Shown: positions 48,149 through 59,609, numbered from the stretch's first letter. The stretch: 64,000 nucleotides of DNA from Toxoplasma gondii ME49 (GCF_000006565.2 NC_031476.1:1078458-1142457), one strand, 5' to 3'. Notes: generated by a model from the letters alone, not told the origin. Program-made: numbers and translations.

Positions 48149-49809
48149 TGCGAGTGACACACTTCGCCACCCTGGACGAGGTCTGGCCATCAGCGTACCT
48201 AGAGGTACGTCTTTCTTCTTGAGCGAATTCCTTTTTCTGATCTCAAAGGGAGTCTCTCGTTGCTTCGCTGCGACCCGTCTGCCGTTTTTCTTTCTTAAGC
48301 TTTCGAAACTCCGTCGCTTTCAGAAGTCGAGAGGCGCCCTCTCCATCATGTTCCTTGCATCCTTGTATTCAGGTCCCTGTCGACGAAGCTTCAAACTTGA
48401 TTTGCGTCAGACACCACGGAAACTCACTTTTCGCCGACTTCCCTTCTGGACACTGGAGCGTTTCCACCTCGCGCGGGAGAGACACCGGCTTGCCCCGAAC
48501 TGTCGATGGCGCGTCTCCTCCCGACTTCTCTCTCTTCGCGCTGCGCGTCAACATTCTCCAGGTTCTGCTTTGGCTGAAAGAAGCTGCTAAGTGCATGGAA
48601 GACAGAGGGAAACGGAACGAGAAAGAAAGATGGAGAAAGAGAGAAAAAGGGAGAGGCGCAGTGCTCTGGGGGAAGTTTCCAGCTGTAGCTACAAGACCCT
48701 GCGAAGGAAATCGCTTCTTCTCTCTCCTCTCCTATCCCTGTCTCATTTGTCTCGCTTCTTCACTCTCGTCTGCCTTTCTCCTTTCTTCTCTCTTTTCTAT
48801 ATTCTTCCTTCTTCTCTCTCCTCTCTTTTCTTCCTTCTTCTCTCTCCTCTCTTTTCTCCAGCCGAACGCGTGCTCTGGTGACTTTTCGCCGCGCAGCCTG
48901 CGGAGTGTCTGTCCACCGGGAACGTCTGGCGAAGAGGAGGCGCCTTTCCAGCAGAATGCCTCTTTCTCTCCGCGGAAGGCCGCGCAAATAGCGGCAGTTC
49001 GACTAAAAGCAAGATAAAATTGTCCATCCGTTTCGCCTCGCTGCGAGGAAACCGTTGCGCGCAGCACACGATCGGCGGTTTACGCTGTCGCAGGAAAAAA
49101 GGGAAACGAGGAGAAGAGAAGGACCTCTTTTTTTGGAAATACTTCCACTTCAACAAGTCTCTTCAAAAGAGAACCTCGTCCAGACGTTTGTGGTCGAAAC
49201 TTGCACTATCCGCGGCTGTGCTATTGCTGTCAGGTGTCTTGGTATAGCGCGCGAAGAAGACACGGTTGCCTCGTTCGGTGCTTGTCGATTCAGAGTTCGA
49301 CGACTTGCGCGCATCCACTCAACTTCTTCAATCGTGAAGTCACTCTCTCCTCCTGCTCCGCCTCGTCCCCTAAAGAGGCGCGCTCGTAGTCTTTCGTCGT
49401 CTCTGTCTCCAACAAGTCGCCTCGCAACCTGGATGGCCGTACTTCCAGTCGTCTGTTCGTCTCCTTTCTCCTTCTTGTCCTTCCTCCTTCTTCTGCGTTC
49501 TTCTCCTCTTTTCTCATTCGTCAGCTTTCTGTCTGCTTCTGCCTTCCTGTGTCTTCTTTCGACAGACGCGAGCAAGACGCCTTTTCCCTATTCTGCGGGT
49601 CGCACGACGCTTTGCCAGAGTGCAACTGTGACGGCCGTCGACCTGCTTCTCTTCCTCGACACGTAGAGACGGGAGGCGCGCGGGATTCTCTGTTGCCAGT
49701 GCTCTCTTTAGAAGGCAAACTTTTCTGCGCCCATTCTGTCCGGCATTGCTTCTCTCTGTTTCGAGGAAACTGCCGATTCTGGCCAGGGACCCCAGAATGG
49801 ATTTCCTAG
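48149..49809 (+). CDS. Unrecognised Cys-containing protein, 5' end not resolved
   Basis: Exon 48149-48204 (phase 1 in; RVTHFATLDEVWPSAYLE) splices in phase 0 to an exon from 48373 (VPVDEASNLICVRHHGNSLF, GHWSVSTSRGRDTGLPRTVD) ending near 48561. Then come an exon from about 48862 (PNACSGDFSPRSLRSV), an exon ending at 49241 (ENLVQTFVVETCTIRGCAIA), exon 49294-49333 and exon 49566-49809. The last four pieces read continuously to VRHCFSLFRGNCRFWPGTPE and a TAG. Donors at the two middle junctions are weak (GTTCTG, GTTCGA). No family is recognised; the C-terminal third carries many Cys and His and could bind metal. The stop lies only 266 bases before the HEATR6-type start codon, in the same direction. 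Coding is likely; exact structure is provisional. Confidence 0.5.
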
Positions 49810-49854
49810 ACAAACGGGAAGCCACCCGTATCACAGCTTCACAGCCTAAGGCAA

Positions 49855-49990
49855 CTCTTCTCTTTCTTCCGCTTCTTCTTCCTCTTCTTCCTCTTCTTTC
49901 TCCTCTTTCTCCTTTTTCTCTCCCTTCTCTTTCTCTCCCTCTTCTTTCTCTTTCTCCTCTTTCTCTTCTTTCTCGTCCTCCTTTCTGTCC
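49855..49990 (+). promoter_or_regulatory. Pyrimidine-rich leader before the HEATR6-type gene
   Basis: About 135 bases of almost unbroken C and T (CTTCTTCCTC units) ending 85 bases before the ATG at 50075, within the 266-base gap between two tandem genes. The role is inferred only from position: transcription start region or untranslated leader. Confidence 0.35.
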
Positions 49991-50074
49991 GTCGCTTTTG
50001 TGTCTTCTCTGTTGACTACTGTCCGCCGCGGTTCCCAAAACTGGCGTGCGCCTGTCGCGCGAGCGGGCGTCACA

Positions 50075-53000
50075 ATGCGGGGGAGACAGCGCGGAAGCTG
50101 TGCGGGGTCCCCGTTTCTGCTGGTCTCCGCTTTACCTCAACGCGGTGCTTGCGACGAAGGGCAGGACGAGAGCGCTGACTTGGAGGCTCTTCTTGTTGCT
50201 CTCTCGCAGCGCCGAGTCGCGTCCACTCCCTCCTCCACCCAGCGGCGAGGCGAGACCGAAAGGGAAGAAGAGAAGCTCCCCCAGCTAAAATCGCCCAGCG
50301 GCTCGACACAGCCGCGCCACGACGCTCGAGGGTCGACGCATGCAGTGCTTGAAGAAGTCATAGCGCTGTTGAACGACGTGAGGAGACAGGGGGGACGGGC
50401 GATCTGGCCTTGCGGCGGTGCCGGAGACACAGCGGAGACAGAACAAGGAGAACAGGCTTTGTTTCGCCGCGACCTCGCCTCTCTCTTTCGCCACTCGCTG
50501 CGGCGCTGCTCAAGAAGAGCTTTTCTGAGCGACAGAGGAGCTCCCGCGTCTCCATCTTCAGCTTCCCTTCACTGGACAGATGGAGACGTTCTGCTGAGGA
50601 GACAGCTGCTAGCGGTGGCTGTCGGCGCCTTTCGAGCTTGGCACACACAGTCCTCGAAGGAGCGACAAGAAGGCAAGCGCCTTCGCGAAGACGACGATGA
50701 ACAAGGAAAAAACTTGCGCCATGCCCCCGGACCCATGCAGACCCAGGAAGACTGGGACCTCCTGTTCGCCACCGCGACCGCAGTCCTCGAGGCAGTGTAC
50801 ATACACCTCATCGACTCGGGGGCGGCGCCTCAAACTTCCGTGGAGCTGGTGGAGGCTTCTTCGCCACGACCCGCGGGCGTTTTGGGAACGACTTGCAGCG
50901 CGCCCAGCGATTTCGAAGAAAGACACGGTTCCGCATTAATCCATGCAGCTTCGTCTTTCGGATCTGGAGGTTTTTCTGAAACGACCGTCTTCTCGTTTCT
51001 CGGCGAACGGACCTTTCCGCCCAGCGCCTTCTTCGGAGCTCTGAGCGTCGTCTCGCGCGTCTTGCTCGCAGGCCAAGGGTCTCCGACCCCGCCTCTCTTC
51101 GCGCCCAACCTCCGCCGACGCCGCGCCTCTGTCACTGTTCTGCTTAAACTTCTCTCGCAGCTTCTCCAGGAATGTTGGCGTCTCTGTCTCCCTTCTTCCC
51201 CTTCTTCTTTCTCTTCTTCTTCTTCTTCTGCTTCAGCGTCTCCTGCCGTGTTGGCGGAGAAAAGCGCAGGTGCGGGGGGCGAGGCGGTTCGCCTGCTGCA
51301 GCTGCTCCAGCCTCTGCTCGTGACCGGTGCGGTGTACGTACACCCGGTGGGTGCGGGTCCGGCGCGCCCAGGTGTACGTACACCTGGGAGTGACGATAGC
51401 GTGTCTTCGGCTTCGTTTTCTTCGCCTTCTTCGCGTTCGCGGTGCGACTCGTCGGCCTGGTCTTCGGCGGAGGAGAGGCTGAGTGGAGAGTCTCGCGCTC
51501 GATGCGGGTCAGGACGGAGGGTGCGAAAGAGCGGAGGCGACCGAGAAGCGAAGCGAGATAAAGAGATGCAGAGTCAGGGCGCGAGGAGATGGAAAGGAGA
51601 TCTGGGAGAAGAGGACGCACCGTGCGTCACGGGGAGGCCGAGCATGTTGAAGCCGGACCGACAGGTGCAGAAGAAAGCCGCCGAGAGGAACAGGCGAAGC
51701 CGAAGAGATCGACAGAAAGAAGGCGTTCGAGAAGACGGGCACAAACTCCGTCTGCTCGCATTCGCTTGTTCGCATATCCTTGTCAAACTCGTCCCCAGAA
51801 CTCTCTTCAGATCCTGGCCTCTCCTCCTCACGACGCCGCACTTCAAAGTTCACGTTCCCTCTTCTACCAGTTCCCGTTCTCTCTCTTCTCTCTCTTCTTC
51901 TCTCTCTTCTTCTCTCTCTTCTTCTCTCTCTTCTTCCCTCTCTTTTTCTCTGTCGTCTTCGCTGTCTTCTTCTTCCCTTTTGTCTCCTTCGTCGCGACTC
52001 GCGCGTCGTCCGTTGACGGCGGAGAACGTCTCTCGTGGTCGGCAGAATGCGAGCACTCGCGTGGAGAGCCGGCGGTCGTCTGCGGTGTCCTTGTTCTCTC
52101 CCGGGGCCGGAACCTGGGCTCTGAGTTTCTTGGTGCCGGAACAAGCGTCGCTGCGGTCGCCTGTTTTTCTGCTTCTGCTGCAGCAGCAGCAGCTCTGGGG
52201 CTTCGTCGCGCGCCTTGACAGAGACGCGAAGGTGCGACGGGCGGCGATCGACTTCCTAGTGGCTCTCCTCGAGTTCTCTCCGCTGAAAAGCTGGCCGGCC
52301 GTCCCCCTCGAAGTCGTCCCCGCTGTTCAGAAAGACACCTTGCGAGCCGCTGCGCCCTCGCTTCAGGGCGTCGTCGCGAGTGCAGACTCCGTCTCTCTGC
52401 CGCTCCTCATGAACAAGGAGTCTTGGAGGTGCATGCAGCTGTGGAGGAACCTCACAGAGAACCCAGACGATCCGTCGGCCTCCAGAAGGCCTCTTGGCAA
52501 CGACCGAAGCCCTGTCACTGCCTCATCATCTCTGCCGTCGCCTCTGTCGTCGTCTCTGTCGTCTTCGGTTTCGCCTTCTCTCTCTTCTTCTCTGTCTTCG
52601 TCGTCTTCGCGAGCTTGTGGGGGACAGGAGGGCGACGCGGTACGGGGAGTCTCGGCGGTCGGCGCAGGAGCCTCTCCGTTTTCTTCCTTTTTTTTTCAGA
52701 AACGCGCGCGACCCTCGTTCAACTCGCTGTCTGGAAACGTCTTGACTTCCGTCCGTCTCGCCTTCCTTCACCTTTTCGCTCTCTGCGAAGAAACTGTGGC
52801 CGCCGCTGCTCTCGCCACCCAGAGCCCTTGTCGCGCCGATGCTGATACACGCTCTCAACGTCCTCCCCACAGGTCCACACTGGCGCCTCCACCCTTGCCT
52901 CCGTCTCCTTTGTTCTCCTCGTCCTCGGTGTCCGGTGCTCCTGAGGAAGGCGCCGCTGAAGAGACGCTGGGAGGCTCCTCAGCGATCGAAGAGTCTGCTG

Positions 53001-56000
53001 AGTTGGCGGCTGCATGCTTTCGCGCCCTCGCCCGTCTGGTCTCGTCTCTGCCGCTGTCCGTCTTCCGGCCGGGAATCCTTTTTGCATGCATGCGACTCGC
53101 AGCGCCTTTCTTGTTCACCCTCACGCTCTCGCTGGAACACATCTCGGAAGACGCGGACAGCACATCTCCTAAATTCCCTGTCCATTCACCAGATCCTCTG
53201 TCTTCCGCCGCTTCTTGTTCGCCTTCTTCTTCGTCTCGTGATTATTCTGTTGCAGGTGTATGCACACGGGGCGAGGTCAGGGGGTGTCGCGACAGCCGAA
53301 AGACGGAGAAAGAGGGTGGTGTCTCCTCTGCAACAACGTCTGGCCGAGAGTACGAGCTGTACCTGCAGTTTGCCGCGAATGTTCGACAGACGGTGTCTCT
53401 TTCCTCTCTCGGTTTTCTACTTGCTTGTGCGAGAGAGGCTTCCCCGTCTTTCACCCGCCGCGAGCTGCGATCGGAAAGAGGCCCTCGTTCTCCCGCTGCC
53501 CCGACAGCCGCAGCTTGCGCCGAAGACGCCGGAGACGACCAGGCAGAGCAGGCAGGGAGAATGGAAAAGCGCGGAGATGAGGCGACGTTCATGCGCGAAA
53601 GTCTCCCCTTCGCTCTGCACCCGTCTCTTTTGTCGGCTGTGAGCCTTCTCCTCACAGCTCTCCTCTCGGTCAGGCCGTCGCGCGACGAAGTCCTGGAGGT
53701 CCTTCTTCTCCCCGTTCTTCTCGAGCCGCAAAAGAAGAAGCGTTCCAGCCTCGACAGCTGCGCCGGCAGCCGGGCGTTCGCTACCTGCGCAGAGGGACGC
53801 AAAGGAGCAGCGGAAGACGAGAGAAGAGAGCGAGCGAACGAGAGTCGACTGCTGAGTGAGGAATCGGCTGAGGCGACAAGCGAAGCTGGCTCTCGACCTC
53901 GGAGCCCCGCGACAGAGAGAGAGCCCCCCGGAGAGAGAGACAGGCGAGGAGAGAGCGTCGTGTGTGGGGAACTGTCGAGTCGAGCGGCAGAGGAACTCGG
54001 TCCACGGAACGCGGAATGCGAAGAAGCGCCGCGGCTCGCAGACGTCATTCTCCTCGGCTTGCACTACGCCTTGAGTATCGACAGAAAAGAAGGGTGCTCA
54101 ACTCGGCCAACGGACCAAGTGGAGAGAGGTAACGACAGAGAAAGAGACCCAGAAGGAGAAGACGGGAGAGAACAAGAAGGAGGAGAACACGAGGGAGAAC
54201 AAGAGGGTGTGGGAGAGCGCAGTGTCGTTTTCCACAGACGCGCCGCAGATGTTCTCCTCGCTGTCGTTTTGAAGATGGCGAGGACGTATCCTTTCGCTCT
54301 TCTCTTTCCGCCGTCCTTTCGCGAGATCAATATTCAGAAACACACCGGCGCCACTCTACCGTCAAGCGCGACTCAGGAATGGCGCGGCCATTGCTTATCC
54401 ACGACAACGAGTTCGTCCTTCTCTTCCTTCTGTCCTTCGTCTTCCAATTCTTTCTCTTCTTCTTTCTCTCCTTTCTCTTCGGCTTCTTCTTTCCCCCAAG
54501 GGCCTGGGGCAACCGGGCGCCGGTCCGCGTCTCGGAGCTCCTGCTCCTTGTGCCGTTCTCCTCTCTTGGTTGTTTTAGCGGAATTGCTGTCGAGCACATG
54601 CGTTGTTCTGAAGCACCGCGGCTTCCAGCTTGCAACGGACCTCCTCGCTGCTCTTCCTTCTTTACCGCTGTCACACGCTCCTTCGCCTGTCTCGCAGTCT
54701 TCTTGTTCTCCTCTGCCCTCAACTTTTTGTTCTTCCTTGTCTTCTTCCTCTTTCTCTTCTCGCGATTTGAGGGATACAGCAAACGCGGAGTGTGAGAGAG
54801 AGGCAGAACGCCGGCGAGGCTGTTTGCTCGAACTTCGCATGCACATTCTTTCTGTACTCGCTTCGTTCCTCTCCGCTGCACTTCACCCTAGACAGAGAGG
54901 AGACTTGAGAGATGGCGAAGGCGAAGAAAGAGGAGAGGGAGGGAATACACGTCCACGCAACAGCGGGGAGATGGAGATGCGCGAGCGAAGCTGCAGGGGA
55001 GACAAGGGGGAAGAGCGACTGAAGAAAAGCGAGAAGAGGTTTGCGCCGGCGCATGCAGAAGGAAGCGAGAGGTCGTCGCGCGCCTGCGCAGATAGCAAAC
55101 ACTCTGCAGTCGAACAAGACAGAGAGATGTCTCGAGATGAAGCTACTGTGGCGGGATCCGCATGCGCAGCTCTCGCTCTTCTTCCCTTCGGCGACTGGAT
55201 GTTTCTCAACTTCCTCACTTTCTCAACAGCGCAGGCACTCGCTTCCCTGTGCTCTCTCCGTCGTGGATGCCGTTCTGACCTCTTAGTTCCCCAGACTGCT
55301 AGAAGCCGACTCGGAGAAGAAGATCCAAGACAGACGTTACGAGAAAGAACAGCAGAAGAGAAAAACGAGGGAATCGAAGCGAGGAAAAATGAGGACGGAG
55401 AATTGGGTTCGAAGTCTGAGGTGCCAACATCTCGAGTTTTTGCCCAGACAGCTGCTGCTGCCGCGGCAAGTCGCTTCCTCCAGTTTTCTTCTCTTCTCCT
55501 TTTTCCTTCTGTTTCGCCGCCAACTTCACCCTCTCCGTCCACTGCTTGCGCTTCTTCGTCTGCTGTATCGGGGTCGACAGAGAAGGCCGGTTCTTGCGGA
55601 TGTCGCGAACGGCGAGGAGATCTTTTTGCAGGCCGCCTCGCGTGCCTGTCTGCGTTGCTTCAGCTCGCAAGAGAAGAGGACGTCGAGCTGAAAGTCGCTG
55701 CGGCCAAGGCCTTTGCAGAGGCCGGCGCTCCTGTACGAAGCGCGGGGGAGACACACGACTTTGTGCGAAAAGCTGCGAGTCCGGACCAGAGGGAATCCCC
55801 AGATAACCAAAACTCCTTCAAGACAAAAGAGACAGAGGAGACAAGAGAGACAGAGGAGACAAGAGAGACAGAGGAGACACGAGAGCTGCAAGCAACAGAG
55901 GTCGAGGCAGATTGGGGGCGACGAGAGGAACGGCTGTTGATGGAAGCGCTAGGAACGTTTACGCAGCCGTCTCTGGCATGCAGCCGCAATGAGGGTGTCG

Positions 56001-57183
56001 CGCTTGCCTGTTTGCGAGCTGTTGGCTTTGTCTCCTTTGGGCTACACTGGCGGGGCTCCTTAAGTGAGAGCAGAGACAGCGAGGAGACAGTTGAGAGCAG
56101 AGACAGCGAGGAGACAGCCGGCAAGTTTCTTTCGGAAGGACGGGAAGGAGTGGTTCAACTTTTACGCCAGATTCACTCTGTGCTTCTGGGTGCCTTGGGA
56201 GCCGCTCTGCCGTCAGAAGAGAAAGAAAAAAAGTCTGTGAAGGTGCAGTGGAATGCCTGCTACGCCGCTCGGCTTCTCTACAGCAACCCAAGTTTCCGCC
56301 TTCTCGCCGGACCCAGCCTCGACAGGTATTTTCAGAAAAACACCCGTTTTGGTTTTCTCGAAAAGACGGCGTTCTTCCCCGAACAGAGTACATTCTCTCG
56401 TGAAACTGCATTTGCTTCTCGAAACAGCAACTTGATTTTTTTTTCGAGAAAGACCATCTTTACATCGACGACACCGTTCATGCTCAAGAGGACATACTAT
56501 ACTGCGCATGCTGCTGTGAACGGCTCCCTCTTTTCCAACTGTTTTCAAGGCTGTCCTTTCTTTTCGTTTGTGTTGACGCCGCGTTTGCGAGTCTGAGGAA
56601 GCTCGATGACTGAGGCCTCTTGCTACAGGCACGACACAGATGGCTTTCGCCGAGTTTTTAAACGCCTGCCGTCTTCCTTGTTTTTCTGTCGCGGATCGTG
56701 TGTTCTCAGAGCTCGCTGTGACCTTCTTCTCGCCCTCGCTTCCTGTCTCGGCGCTTCCTCTTCGTACAAAGTACGTATCCACGCTGCCGCTGCTCTCCGA
56801 TCTCTTTTTGGTGACTCCGCTCCTTCTTCTTCGTCTCCTCCTTCTTCTTCTTCGTCTCCTCCTTCTTCTTCTTCGTCTCCTGCTTCCTCCGCTTATTCGT
56901 CTTCTTTACTCGCCGGGAGAGCGACATTCGATTCGCAGAGCGCTGCGTTAGCGCGCGTGTGGGAAGCCGCTGCATGCGCTGCCGGGACGACTTCTGGAGA
57001 TTTCTCTCGCGTCGCAGGAGACGCGCGCGCATGCTCGCAAGAAGGTATAACGGAGAAACCAACAGAATCTGCAAAACGCTCCAGAAATCACAAAAAACCT
57101 ATCTAAAGAAACTTACAAAACTATATATATCTATATGCATACATGTACACCTATATGCATGTGCGTGTGCCTAGAAACACTCA

Positions 57184-57222
<39 letters not shown>

Positions 57223-58313
57223 ATGTAAGTGCCCAGGGCTATCAATATATATGCATATATATATATGTATATATATACCCATATATATATATAGGTAAGT
57301 GTGTTTTTGTATAATAGTTCTGTCAGGTACATTGTCTGCGTGTGAAGACGCTCAGAGAAACGACAAGCAATCGCTCTGTAGGTTCACTTGTGCATCCCTC
57401 TTCATTTACACACCGATATTTGACATATATATCTATATATATCTTCATTTACACACCGATATTTGGCATATATATCTATATATATCTTCATTTACACACC
57501 GATATTTGACATATATATCTATATATATCTTCATTTACACACCGATATTTGACATATATATCTATATATATCTTCATTTACACACCGATATTTGACATAT
57601 ATATCTATATCTATATCTATATCTATCTATCTATCTATCTATATATATATATATATGTTTATATGTTTATATATGTTTATATTTGTATGTGTGTGTGTTT
57701 GAAAAGTGAGTTCTATGTGTCTTGATGCGTTGTTGTTCTAGAGGCTACATCGATGCAGCCTGTGTGGGTGAAAACCGAGAAGGACAGTGTAGAGATCCAG
57801 CGCGTGAGTCCTGCAGTGCTGCGGCGCTACCGCGAGCAACTCGTACACCAACTTGCGCTGCTTGTGTCCTCTCCACGCCTGAGCGAAGAGACCATGGCTG
57901 TGCTCTCGGAGGACAGAGAAGGCGGAGAGATTCTTCGAGAAGAAGCACGCAAGAAGAAGGATCTGAGTCGAACCACCTGGACCAAGCTCGCGGCACAGGT
58001 ACTCAGCGACGGAGACGCATGCGGAGGAGAAGAAGAGAGAAAAGAAGAAGAGAGAAAAGAAGAAGAGAGAGAAGAGAGAGGAGAAGAGAAGGAAGAGAGA
58101 GAAGAGGAGAGAGAAGACGAGGGAGAAGAAAGAAAAGAAAGGGGAGAACGAGAAGTGATCGAGAAAGACAGAAGCGAAAAAGACGCCTTGACACCCGCCC
58201 GGAGAATCCAGATCTCTCTCCGCCGCACTGCAGCAGCGGGGCTTCCTGTACCTTTGCTGCGGACCTTTTCAATAGAGAAAAAGACAGTGGTGACACAGTC
58301 TGCTTTCCATTAG
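50075..58313 (+). CDS. HEATR6-type HEAT-repeat protein (DUF4042), three exons
   Basis: Exons 50075-56325, 56629-57044 and 57742-58313 join in phases 2 and 1 for 2412 residues. The first exon alone is 6.25 kb. Residues about 558-580 (LRLLAFACSHILVKLVPRTL), 707-740 (DRDAKVRRAAIDFLVALLEF), about 889 (TSVRLAFLHLFALCEE) and about 975 (AACFRALARLVSSLPLSVFR) match in order the DUF4042 pattern of animal HEATR6. The C-terminal HEAT units KVQWNACYAARLLYSNPSF and KVRIHAAAALRSLFGD also match. HEATR6 is about 1180 residues in humans and its molecular role is poorly known. Here it is doubled by Ser-rich, acidic and ETREE-type repeat inserts, with a Glu/Arg-rich stretch near the end (EEERKEEERKEEEREERGEE). 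The ATG at 50075 is the first in the frame. Family assignment is good; function is unknown. Confidence 0.8.
50795..50806. repeat. Dispersed palindrome, copy 5, within coding exon
   Basis: GTGTA and TACAC arms with a CA spacer. In the HEATR6-type frame it encodes part of EAVYIHLID. Confidence 0.75.
51331..51344. repeat. Dispersed palindrome, copy 6, within coding exon
   Basis: GGTGTA and TACACC arms with a CG spacer, a perfect 14-base palindrome. It encodes part of GAVYVHPVG. Confidence 0.9.
51367..51388. repeat. Dispersed palindrome, copy 7, within coding exon
   Basis: A perfect 22-base palindrome, with arms CCCAGGTGTA and TACACCTGGG around CG, only 22 bases after copy 6. It is read in another frame relative to the codons, giving PGVRTPG. 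Confidence 0.95.
55826..55885 (+). repeat. Short tandem repeat in coding sequence (Glu/Thr/Arg)
   Basis: GAGACAGAGGAGACA-type units encode EETRETEETRE-type sequence in the HEATR6-type protein. A second duplication at about 56071-56118 encodes two ESRDSEET units. Confidence 0.85.
57185..57292. repeat. (TA)n microsatellites in HEATR6-type intron 2
   Basis: Several TA runs in the intron 57045-57741, before the 43-bp minisatellite. Confidence 0.9.
57400..57614. repeat. 43-bp minisatellite, five copies
   Basis: Unit begins CTTCATTTACACACCGATAT and ends in a TA-rich half. Copies start at 57400, 57443, 57486, 57529 and 57572. The second copy has TTGGCATA instead of TTGACATA. A CTAT tract follows to about 57650. 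It lies in intron 2 of the HEATR6-type gene. Confidence 0.95.
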
Positions 58314-58352
58314 CTCCAACCTCAACCTTATTTATCTTCACTCCATATCTAT

Positions 58353-58354
58353 AG

Positions 58355-58386
<32 letters not shown>
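58353..58386. repeat. (TA)n microsatellite
   Basis: Uninterrupted TA run just after the HEATR6-type stop codon. Confidence 0.9.
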
Positions 58387-58389
<3 letters not shown>

Positions 58390-58832
58390 TACGCAGAGGT
58401 GTAAAGGTAATATTTTGTCTGGGGGGTCTCTTGGAGATCGTTCGTTTTATCTGTTTCTCAACACTTCGTCGCAGGTCGGGAACTTGGGCATTTCAACATG
58501 TTTTTTTAGAGTCTGTCTGAGGCGCATGCATTCTGCGGTAGACATCTCTCCCGCGCAGCAGGGGCTCTTTTTCGGATGCTTCACAGTGCGCCGAAAAAGG
58601 CGGAAACCTGCGAGTGACACTGAGAAATTTCCATGAATGGAACTTTGCTCTCCGTGCGAGTGTCTTTCGAGATCGCTCTCGCGTTTCAGAGCTTTCCGAG
58701 AAGGCACACGAGCCAGGCAGAGCGCGGAGAGTCGATATAGAAATCTATGTTAAAACCTGGAAATTCATACAAAAGGATACACAGGAATATATTCAAACCT
58801 GTCAAGAGAAATGTGCACACAAATGCATATTG

Positions 58833-58836
<4 letters not shown>

Positions 58837-58865
<29 letters not shown>

Positions 58866-58885
58866 TGTATATATATGTATATATA
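58837..58885. repeat. (TA)n microsatellite
   Basis: TA runs with GTATA interruptions between the convergent genes. Confidence 0.9.
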
Positions 58886-59609
58886 TGCCCAGTATTTCTC
58901 GTTTCACCGAGGACGCGTTGTTGTTTCGCCTTTGGTTTTCGTCTGTGAAAAGGACTTGTAAATCGTTCTTTTGACTTTTCCCCCGCCTGTATGAAGAGGT
59001 GTCAAAGTAGCGAGGGAAGGAGGGAGGTTGCGTGGAGAGACGCGCATGCAGTGGGTGTTCATTTTCTCCAAAAGCTTCCCCTTTTTTTTGGGTTTCTGGG
59101 AAGTCTTCTGAGCACAGTTTTCCGAAACAAAGGCCCACGACAACCCCAGCCAGGTTTTGACAATCCTCACAAGTTGGCACACTCTGAAAAAAACAACACC
59201 CTCCCCGTTCAGACGAACGGAGCAGGTGGGGGATGGAGGGCGCCGAGAAGAGAGAAGAACGGAGGAACCTCAGGCAAGTTCGACAGGAGAGAAGACGCGG
59301 TTCCTCCGAAGACAGGGCGCATGCAAGACGCAGACCATGCTCACGAACGCATCACAGAAACGCTTGGAGCCGAGTGTGCTGTCCCGACAGAACAACGCGC
59401 CAGGCGACCCATAGAGAATCGACACAGGCCATCTGCGTCCGCTCTCGGCGCACAGAGCGCGCAGTCCACAAAATGCCCGTGTATCTCCACACAGCCGGAA
59501 CTGTGGAAGAGAAAACACGAGTTCCAGAAAACTGAGAACTTTGTCGCTTTCGAGACAGCCCATCGGGTCTGCGTGAACAGCTGGGGATCCCGGCAACTGC
59601 AACGCCTCG

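Larger units (their letters stand above)
58314..59609. other. Convergent 3' intergenic region
   Basis: About 1.3 kb lies between the stops of the HEATR6-type gene (plus) and SF3B3 (minus). It holds (TA)n tracts at about 58353-58386 and 58837-58885. The open frame 58991-59629 plus overlaps the SF3B3 3' end and lacks support. Confidence 0.55.

Noticed and set aside
51509..52144. Minus-strand 211-codon ORF within the HEATR6-type exon
   Set aside because: Arg/Glu-rich complement of Ser-rich coding sequence; the sense strand has HEAT-repeat homology.
57400..57614. CRISPR-like direct repeats
   Set aside because: The copies are contiguous 43-bp units with no unique spacers, inside an intron of a eukaryotic gene.
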